DNA of 64,000 bases from Bacillus atrophaeus. GTDB lineage: Bacteria; Bacillota; Bacilli; Bacillales; Bacillaceae. Made by a program: the position numbers and the translations under genes. Positions 58,621-64,000 of the stretch are shown here, one piece after another. The notes under the pieces were generated by a model that was given only the letters and a program-made list of their open reading frames with translations, made no database searches and was not told where the DNA came from. The DNA lies in the NCBI RefSeq assembly GCF_001584335.1, contig NZ_LSBB01000020.1:248001-312000 (forward strand). The letters are read 5' to 3'. Positions within the stretch are counted from its first letter, which is position 1. Each line of letters begins with the position of its first letter.

Positions 58621-58650
58621 GAAAAAGCCTGACAGATGGCCTGTCAGGCT
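58621..58650 (-). terminator. Terminator of yjcD
   Basis: On the minus strand AGCCTGACAG pairs with CTGTCAGGCT and TTTTTC follows. Confidence 0.82.
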
Positions 58651-58660
58651 GATTTCCATT

Positions 58661-60946
58661 TTATTTGTGTAAGGACGATCGTTTGTTCAGCTGCATAAGC
58701 GGCTGCAAAAATCTGGAGCGGTGAGCGGTTTTTCCCCGTCGATTTGCCGGACAGGAAATATACAAATGCTGTTCTGCCCGGGTCATCGCAACGTAAAGCA
58801 GTCTTCTTTCTTCTTCAAGAGCGGTTTCGTCTCCTTTTCTCGCCGTTTCAAGCGAGAAATCGTGCGGAATCGAGCCGTCTACCGCTCCTAGTACATAGAC
58901 CGTTTTGAATTCTAATCCTTTGGAACGGTGAACGGTCATAAGCTGGACGCCGTTTTCTGCTGTTTTGTTTTTTTCAGCAGCGCGCATATGATCGACATGA
59001 GCGAGAAAGTCAGGTATGGTCTTAAATTTCTTGGCGACAACCTTTACATCCCGGAGGTCATCCGACCCTTTTTCCAGCTTGTTTCCTTCGTTGCCGCGTT
59101 TTTTTAAATACTCGGAAAAGCCCATCTTACCTTCAGCAAACGTGATGGCTTCTACCGGTTTCATGGTGCGAAGGCTGGCGAAAAACGGCACGATTTTTTT
59201 GATTTTATTCAGCTGGAAGGGCTTGAGGTCCGGAAGCTTTGTCAGAGCTTTGACCATCGAGCAATCTTCCGTAATCGAGAGAGCCTTTAGCGTATTTAAG
59301 GCTGACTGTTTTAAAAACAGTGCGGGAAGCAGATGTTTGATGGCTTCTGTATCATCTTCGTTCTGGCTGACATATAAGTAAGCCAGAATTTGGCGGACGA
59401 TTCTTCTGCTGTAAAAGGATTGAACGCCGCGATCCGCTGTATATGGAACTGATGATTGATGAAGCCGTTCGTAAATGGCCCGCCCGCCGCTGTTTGTCCG
59501 GTAAAGAACCGCGAAGTCTTCCGGACGCGCGCCGTTTTGAATTTTTTCTTTTATATCGGACACGACCATAGTCGCTTCTTCCTCTTCGTCATAAGGATAA
59601 AACAATACCGGGTGCTGCACATCGTCACGGGTGGCTTCTAACGTTTTCACATACCGCTTTTTATTTTTCTTCACCACAAGATCAGCGCTTGAGACAATCG
59701 GATGAGTCGATCTGTAATTGGCCGTTAAGTAAACGGTCTTTGCCCCGGGATAATCCTTCTGAAAGTCGAGGATAAAAGAAGGGCTGCTTCCGCGAAACGC
59801 GTAAATTGACTGATCATCATCTCCGACACAGCACAGATTTTGTTCTGGGCTGGCGAGCATTTGCATGATTTTATATTGCACCGGATTTATGTCTTGGAAC
59901 TCATCTATTAAAATATAAGTGAAGCGAGTCTGGTAATGTTCGAGAATATCAGGCCGCAATTGAAACAGTTCATAGCACGCGGACGCCATATCATCAAAAT
60001 CAAATTGGCCATGTTCTTTTTTCTGCCGTTCGTAATGCTCGTACAGCCGGTAGACTTGTTTTTCCCATTCATCCTTTAAAGGAATGCGTTCTCCAGGCAA
60101 ATAAGAGTTTTTCCAATAGCCGATCTGCTGGATTGCTTGATCGACGGGAAACTCTTTTTCGTCTGCCCCTTCTTCATAAAGCGCTTTTTTTATATACTGC
60201 TCCTTTTGCCATTCCATTTTCAGCAGATGGTCTCCGTTCCATTTGGAAGAATCATAATGATAGAGAATCTTATAAAATAAGCTGTGGAACGTTCCGGTGA
60301 CAAGCCTTCCTACATGTTGGGGCGCCAGTCCGTATTCATTAGCCATCCGTTCTTTCATTTCGGCGACTGCTTTTGTCGTAAAGGTCACAAGCAGCATGTT
60401 CTCCGGCGATACGCCAAGGTGTTCAATCATATGGGCGGCGCGGGCGGTCAGCACGCGTGTTTTTCCGCTCCCCGCACCGGCAAGCACAAGCAGCGGACCT
60501 TCCGTTTCCGTTACAGCCTGAAGCTGATCAGTGTTTAAACCGATCGTTGGAAAAAGAGACAAGTGCTGTGCTTCCGGTTTTTTTAGAAAAGGCGTGCCGG
60601 GCTTTATTTTTCTTGGCGGCTGCCATTCTGTCAGGACGGGAGATTTATCGGCTGAAATGGCTTTGCCTTTAGGTAAACGGAAAACGCCGGATTCCTCGTA
60701 ATCTTCCTTTTTTGCTTCCTGTTTGCGGGGTGTTGAATGGCAAGCCTCTTCGCAAGCTGAGAAATCTCCTTTTTCACGGTGGAGAAATTCAGGTTCCTGA
60801 AGAATATCGAGCCGCATGATGACAGGCCTTCCGCAATGGGCGCAAAATAAATGTCCTTTTACCGCTTCTTCATAGAGGAATTGGTAATGTTCTCTCGAAT
60901 ATGTATGTAAATGTATTGTTCGATCATTCAGTCGGGCACATTTCAA
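58661..60946 (-). CDS. yjcD: UvrD/Rep-family helicase YjcD with N-terminal Cys-rich domain
   Basis: 761 residues from a TTG behind GGGAGGACCCC on the minus strand. SF1 helicase: Walker A GAGSGKT at 157-163, DEFQDINP, GDDDQSIYAFRG, QFDFDD, and the C-terminal LMTVHRSKGLEFKTVYVLG and VAMTRAEQHLYIS. The first ~70 residues form a Cys/His module (CAHC at 35-38, then FLH near 56 and Cys65/Cys69) like that of CoiA. The role in repair or recombination is inferred from the family; the B. subtilis protein is poorly studied. Confidence 0.9.
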   Translation of the reverse strand: MKCARLNDRTIHLHTYSREHYQFLYEEAVKGHLFCAHCGRPVIMRLDILQEPEFLHREKGDFSACEEACHSTPRKQEAKKEDYEESGVFRLPKGKAISADKSPVLTEWQPPRKIKPGTPFLKKPEAQHLSLFPTIGLNTDQLQAVTETEGPLLVLAGAGSGKTRVLTARAAHMIEHLGVSPENMLLVTFTTKAVAEMKERMANEYGLAPQHVGRLVTGTFHSLFYKILYHYDSSKWNGDHLLKMEWQKEQYIKKALYEEGADEKEFPVDQAIQQIGYWKNSYLPGERIPLKDEWEKQVYRLYEHYERQKKEHGQFDFDDMASACYELFQLRPDILEHYQTRFTYILIDEFQDINPVQYKIMQMLASPEQNLCCVGDDDQSIYAFRGSSPSFILDFQKDYPGAKTVYLTANYRSTHPIVSSADLVVKKNKKRYVKTLEATRDDVQHPVLFYPYDEEEEATMVVSDIKEKIQNGARPEDFAVLYRTNSGGRAIYERLHQSSVPYTADRGVQSFYSRRIVRQILAYLYVSQNEDDTEAIKHLLPALFLKQSALNTLKALSITEDCSMVKALTKLPDLKPFQLNKIKKIVPFFASLRTMKPVEAITFAEGKMGFSEYLKKRGNEGNKLEKGSDDLRDVKVVAKKFKTIPDFLAHVDHMRAAEKNKTAENGVQLMTVHRSKGLEFKTVYVLGAVDGSIPHDFSLETARKGDETALEEERRLLYVAMTRAEQHLYISCPANRRGKTAHRSRFLQPLMQLNKRSSLHK

Positions 60947-61064
60947 AAAGGGGTCCTCCCACTAAAGGTGTTCATGTATTTGCAGACAAAGAATATCATA
61001 ACAAAAGAATAGCGTTTCAAAAAGTAAGTTTAAGGGAAAAAGAGAGCAAAGGGGAGGGTATCAT

Positions 61065-61319
61065 ATGATATATGCTGGTCCAATCCAAAATCACCAATAT
61101 GCTCAGTATGCAAATCGCACAATAGGCCATAAACAGGATTATGCCGGAACAGAAAAGATCAGCTATGTCCCGTTTCAGCGGGTATACAAGGAACTTGAAA
61201 AACAGCAGGAAAATCAATCTGCGGCAGAAAAAAGAGTGAACAAAGCGAAACGTAAGCGGTTACTTTATAAGAACGAAAAAAGATTTGAAAAGGGAAACTT
61301 TATTAATGAATATAAATAA
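61065..61319 (+). CDS. Conserved small protein, unknown
   Basis: 84 residues, basic at the C-terminus (KAKRKRLLYKNEKRFEKG), Gln/Tyr-rich at the start (MIYAGPIQNHQYAQYANR). RBS GGGGAGGG. It follows yjcD in the opposite direction. Not recognised; possibly a late sporulation gene by location. Confidence 0.65.
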   Translation: MIYAGPIQNHQYAQYANRTIGHKQDYAGTEKISYVPFQRVYKELEKQQENQSAAEKRVNKAKRKRLLYKNEKRFEKGNFINEYK

Positions 61320-61352
61320 AAAATCTCCGATACCATTTCGGAGATTTTTTAT
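61317..61352 (+). terminator. Terminator after the 84-residue gene; left edge of the AT-rich island
   Basis: AAAAAATCTCCGA / TCGGAGATTTTTT around TACCATT. After it the base composition drops sharply in G+C. Confidence 0.85.
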
Positions 61353-61484
61353 TGCAGAATATTACATAAAATTAACCGATAAAAAGTTAAATAAGAGTCT
61401 TTTGATATATATATTGTTGAAAAAGAAATATATTCATGGTATAAAAATTACTGGAATAATATTAAAAAAGGCGGTGTGATTTAG
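61351..61484 (+). pseudogene. Possible gene fragment at the left end of the toxin island
   Basis: Two overlapping frames suggest a broken coding end: one reads IAEYYIKLTDKKLNK from 61351, the other, shifted, reads ESFDIYIVEKEIYSWYKNYWNNI and stops at TAG 61482-61484. The Trp/Tyr-rich end looks like real protein, not random AT-rich DNA. It may be the 3' end of an earlier immunity or toxin-linked gene. No start is visible. Confidence 0.35.
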
Positions 61485-61549
61485 TAATTTTACATAATTC
61501 CAAATCAATTTAATATTTTAAGAAATAGTAAAAGGCCGGAGGAATACGC

Positions 61550-63037
61550 TTGAAAAGATTTATTAGTGCATTATTAATTATTTTTGTTATATCTACGATT
61601 AATTTACCAAATTACATAAAACCAGAAAAAGTGTATGCTGTATCAAAAGAAACTGATGGAGATAAAGTTATAAGAATACAGAAAGAACTTCAAGTAGTCT
61701 TAACACTTTTGAGTGATTATAACAAAATTAGTAATTCTAACAGTTATTTAGCAAAACTCAGAAAAGAAAGTTTGCAAAAAACTATAAATAGCAAGATAAA
61801 CAAATTAAATAAAGAAATGAAGAATGTAGTTGTACCTAAGGCTGTTTCTACAATAAATAATGCTGTTAATATTTACATTAAGTTTTATAATTTTATACTA
61901 GAGCTTGATCGGTTTCTTGACGAAACTGTAAGCGATATGAAAGCATATAATGCTAAATTAACTAAAATGAATAATGATCTAAATAAAGTTAATAAAAATT
62001 TAGATAAAACGAATAAAAACATAAGTAAAAGTATGAATGAGTTACAAAAAGACTGTAACGAGGTAAGTAAAGGAATTGCAGAATCAAACAAACAACTTAA
62101 AAAAGCGGGAAAAGAATTAGACCAGTTAAATAAATTAAATTTTAGCTATCTTAAAGAAACAAACAAAGAGCTAGATAAAGCCAATAAAGACATAAACACA
62201 AATCTTAATGGTGCTATTCAAGCAATGAATAAAATGAATAAGGGAATTAACCAAGCTGTTAGTGGTGTTACTGAAGTAAATAGTGCTATTAGTAAGACTT
62301 CAAAAGCCATGGATAAAACCTCAAATGCTTTAAATAATTTAGATAAATTTTCAACGAATACTAATTATTATTATTATACTGTTAAAGATGGAAAAACAGA
62401 TACTTTTAAAGATCTTAATAAAAAATCAAAGGAATTAAAACACAAAGAAAAAAAACTGAATCAATTAAACGTTGATGTGATATCTTATCAGAAGAAGTCA
62501 AATGTTAATACAACCGCCTTATCGCTATTTTTCGATGTTTTGCCTGTAGTATCTAACTTAAAAGCGGCAGGTGATGTTATTAGAGGAGAAGACTTAATAA
62601 CAGATAAGAAAATATCTTCCGTTGACAGGCTTCTTTCTGGAGTTAGTGTAGTTGGATCTGGATATGTGAAGGTTGCAGGTAAAGCAGTTAAAAATATGGA
62701 AAAAGCAGAAAAAATCGAAAAACAATTTCAGAAAGGTGCGAAAACTGCTGAGGAAGCTGGGAAATTTGGAGGGAAAATCATTGCCGAAAATATCCCTAAT
62801 ATGTCTAAAAAGGAAATTTTAGATTCTCTACCTACTGAATGGAAATACACAGAACACAATGGTTTTGTTCATGTTAGAGATACTAGTGGAAATATCCGAA
62901 TGAGAATTGATCCTCCTGATAAAATGACAAAGTACGACCATGTTCATTTATTTGATAAAAATGGTAATCCACTTGATAAAAATTTGAGAATAGTCGATAG
63001 AAAAAGCCCAGATGCTCATATTCCATACAAGAAGTGA
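61550..63037 (+). CDS. Secreted polymorphic toxin (coiled-coil, pretoxin-like segment, C-terminal toxin domain)
   Basis: 495 residues from a TTG behind GGCCGGAGG. Architecture: export signal (hydrophobic 5-18, likely cut after VYA at 30); Lys/Asn-rich coiled coil at about 60-310 (MNNDLNKVNKNLDKTNK and similar), with no LXG domain seen; a hydrophobic segment and a pretoxin-like region around 325-400 (GEDLITDKKISSVDRLLSG); and a C-terminal domain (about 415-495) with WKYTEHNG, RIDPPD, DHVHLFD (H464, H466) and SPDAHIP (H490). That ending resembles Ntox24-type or similar RNase toxins, from memory. AT-rich codon use unlike neighbours. Immunity gene 11 bases downstream. Confidence 0.75.
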   Translation: MKRFISALLIIFVISTINLPNYIKPEKVYAVSKETDGDKVIRIQKELQVVLTLLSDYNKISNSNSYLAKLRKESLQKTINSKINKLNKEMKNVVVPKAVSTINNAVNIYIKFYNFILELDRFLDETVSDMKAYNAKLTKMNNDLNKVNKNLDKTNKNISKSMNELQKDCNEVSKGIAESNKQLKKAGKELDQLNKLNFSYLKETNKELDKANKDINTNLNGAIQAMNKMNKGINQAVSGVTEVNSAISKTSKAMDKTSNALNNLDKFSTNTNYYYYTVKDGKTDTFKDLNKKSKELKHKEKKLNQLNVDVISYQKKSNVNTTALSLFFDVLPVVSNLKAAGDVIRGEDLITDKKISSVDRLLSGVSVVGSGYVKVAGKAVKNMEKAEKIEKQFQKGAKTAEEAGKFGGKIIAENIPNMSKKEILDSLPTEWKYTEHNGFVHVRDTSGNIRMRIDPPDKMTKYDHVHLFDKNGNPLDKNLRIVDRKSPDAHIPYKK

Positions 63038-63048
63038 GGTAATTAATT

Positions 63049-63402
63049 ATGAAAGCTGAGCAAATTCAAAGCGATATTGAAGGTTTAAATTATTGGGATG
63101 CAAGGGTACTACAATTAGAATCCCGTTTTTTCGGTGATGAAATAACAATGACTTTTGAAGACACGAACTATAATGTGAAATTATCTTTTACTGGTTGTTC
63201 AAAATTCTCATTTGTCACCACTGCTGACGATAGAATAAATCCCCTAAAAGATATGACTAAATCACAAATTCCTTATTTTCTTCAGGATGTTGGAATTTCA
63301 GAGGTTCAGAGCGAAGGGAAGGACTTATTAAAATGTGAAATTTTAATGCCTCCTTTAAATGTAGAAATAGTATGTAATACTATTTCTATTAATAAAGTAT
63401 AA
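63049..63402 (+). CDS. Probable immunity protein for the adjacent toxin
   Basis: 117 residues, acidic, no signal peptide, so cytoplasmic. It starts 11 bases after the toxin stop behind TGAGGT, has the same AT-rich composition, and is of typical immunity size. The start (LNYWDARVLQLESRFF and EITMTFEDTNY) vaguely resembles Imm50-like folds. Function is inferred from position; no motif proves it. Confidence 0.65.
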   Translation: MKAEQIQSDIEGLNYWDARVLQLESRFFGDEITMTFEDTNYNVKLSFTGCSKFSFVTTADDRINPLKDMTKSQIPYFLQDVGISEVQSEGKDLLKCEILMPPLNVEIVCNTISINKV

Positions 63403-63416
63403 ATTTATAAAAAAGA

Positions 63417-63443
63417 CATAGGCCCTAATGATAGGGCCTTATG
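63417..63443 (+). terminator. Terminator of the toxin-immunity pair; right edge of the AT-rich island
   Basis: CATAGGCCCTA pairs with TAGGGCCTTATG (one bulge) around ATGA. T-rich flank is short. Confidence 0.65.
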
Positions 63444-63520
63444 TTATGCAAACAGCTTTGTCCATATTGCTTTTCCAACTAAACGTTTATTTAATTTGAG
63501 TGATTATACATATAGAAAGA

Positions 63521-63952
63521 TTAAAAAGATCTATATTTAATCATTTGCAAATGGGGAATGCCGGCATCGAGAAATTCCTCTTTCGACGAGACCTTGTATC
63601 CCTGTTTTTCATAAAACGGCACTGCCTGAGTCTGTGCGTTTAAAATAAAACCGGACACGCCGCGGGCTTCTGCCGCTTTTTCCAGCGCCTCCATAATGAT
63701 GACTCCGACACCGGCTGAGCGGTGGCTTTTTAAGACACAAATCCGCTCTAATTTGCCGAGCCCCTTTTTAAGGCGCCATCTTCCGGCACCGACTGGCTGT
63801 CCTTCGTCATACACCACGATATGCTCTGATTCGTTTTCGAGCTCATCAATTTCTTCTTCAACTGGTACGTTTTGTTCTTTGACAAAGACTTCTTTTCTTA
63901 CATAAAATGCATCTTTCATTTGTTCTTCATTTTTTGCGATAACTGCTTCCAA
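63521..63952 (-). CDS. yjcF: GNAT-family N-acetyltransferase YjcF
   Basis: 143 residues. Acetyl-CoA motif RSAGVGVIIMEALEKAA and the C-terminal FILNAQTQAVPFYEKQGYKV are classic for GNAT enzymes. It matches B. subtilis YjcF in sequence as I recall it. Together with yjcD on the other side it shows that the toxin island sits between two backbone genes. Substrate unknown. Confidence 0.9.
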   Translation of the reverse strand: MEAVIAKNEEQMKDAFYVRKEVFVKEQNVPVEEEIDELENESEHIVVYDEGQPVGAGRWRLKKGLGKLERICVLKSHRSAGVGVIIMEALEKAAEARGVSGFILNAQTQAVPFYEKQGYKVSSKEEFLDAGIPHLQMIKYRSF

Positions 63953-64000
63953 GTCTCTTATTCTCCTCCGCCTAACAAAAATGTTTCATATACAGTCCAT

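Noticed and set aside
61285-61479. Plus-strand 64-residue frame across the island's left edge
   Set aside because: It runs through a terminator hairpin and starts inside a neighbouring gene; the more protein-like end is in another frame.

Overview
The window reads as a chromosomal segment from the Bacillus subtilis group. Gene order follows the B. subtilis arg-car / med / fab / app / opp / spx / mecA / thi / cot region almost gene for gene. The divergence from B. subtilis 168 as I remember it, a decayed yjbB-like transporter and an extra glycoside hydrolase-like gene suggest the B. amyloliquefaciens/velezensis branch. That species call is inference from memory; no search was run.

Layout. 1-8946: arginine/carbamoyl-phosphate operon argC(partial)-argJ-argB-argD-carA-carB-argF. 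9045-12602: small genes, yjaU, yjaV, the competence regulators med and comZ, and yjzB. 12672-14969: FapR-controlled fabHA-fabF. 15047-15832: yjaZ. 15887-21675: a complete App oligopeptide transporter whose AppA is uninterrupted. 21892-23965: yjbA and the T-box-controlled trpS. 24172-29957: the Opp oligopeptide permease. 30030-30320: a transporter remnant. 30341-31531: a secreted putative glycoside hydrolase. 31684-37853: yjbC, spx, yjbE, mecA, coiA, pepF. 37889-41231: yizD, the RoxS/RsaE-type small RNA, yjbH, yjbI, cwlQ, yjbK. 41356-47030: yjbL, sasB, nadF, a pseudouridine synthase, prpE, yjbQ. 47034-52516: TPP-riboswitch-controlled tenA-tenI-thiO-thiS-thiG-thiF-thiD. 52569-53401: fabI with its own FapR-like site. 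53506-58575: sporulation genes (cotO, cotZ, cotY, cotX, cotW, cotV, yjcA, three tiny proteins, spoVIF). 58661-60946: the helicase yjcD. 61065-61319: a small unknown gene. 61317-63445: a strongly AT-rich accessory island with a secreted polymorphic toxin and a probable immunity gene. 63521-63952: yjcF.

How the genes work together. Arginine synthesis and carbamoyl phosphate supply share one transcript. Two ABC importers bring in peptides, including signalling peptides that feed competence and sporulation. Spx, MecA and YjbH connect disulfide stress and competence to ClpXP/ClpCP proteolysis, and RoxS adds redox-linked RNA control beside yjbH. CoiA acts in transformation. The cot genes build the outer coat and crust.

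The part that least resembles the shared backbone is the toxin island at 61.3-63.4 kb. It holds a 495-residue protein with an N-terminal export signal, a long Lys/Asn-rich coiled coil, a pretoxin-like segment and a His-rich C-terminal toxin-like domain, followed 11 bases later by a 117-residue probable immunity protein. No tRNA, rRNA, CRISPR array, insertion sequence or prophage was seen.
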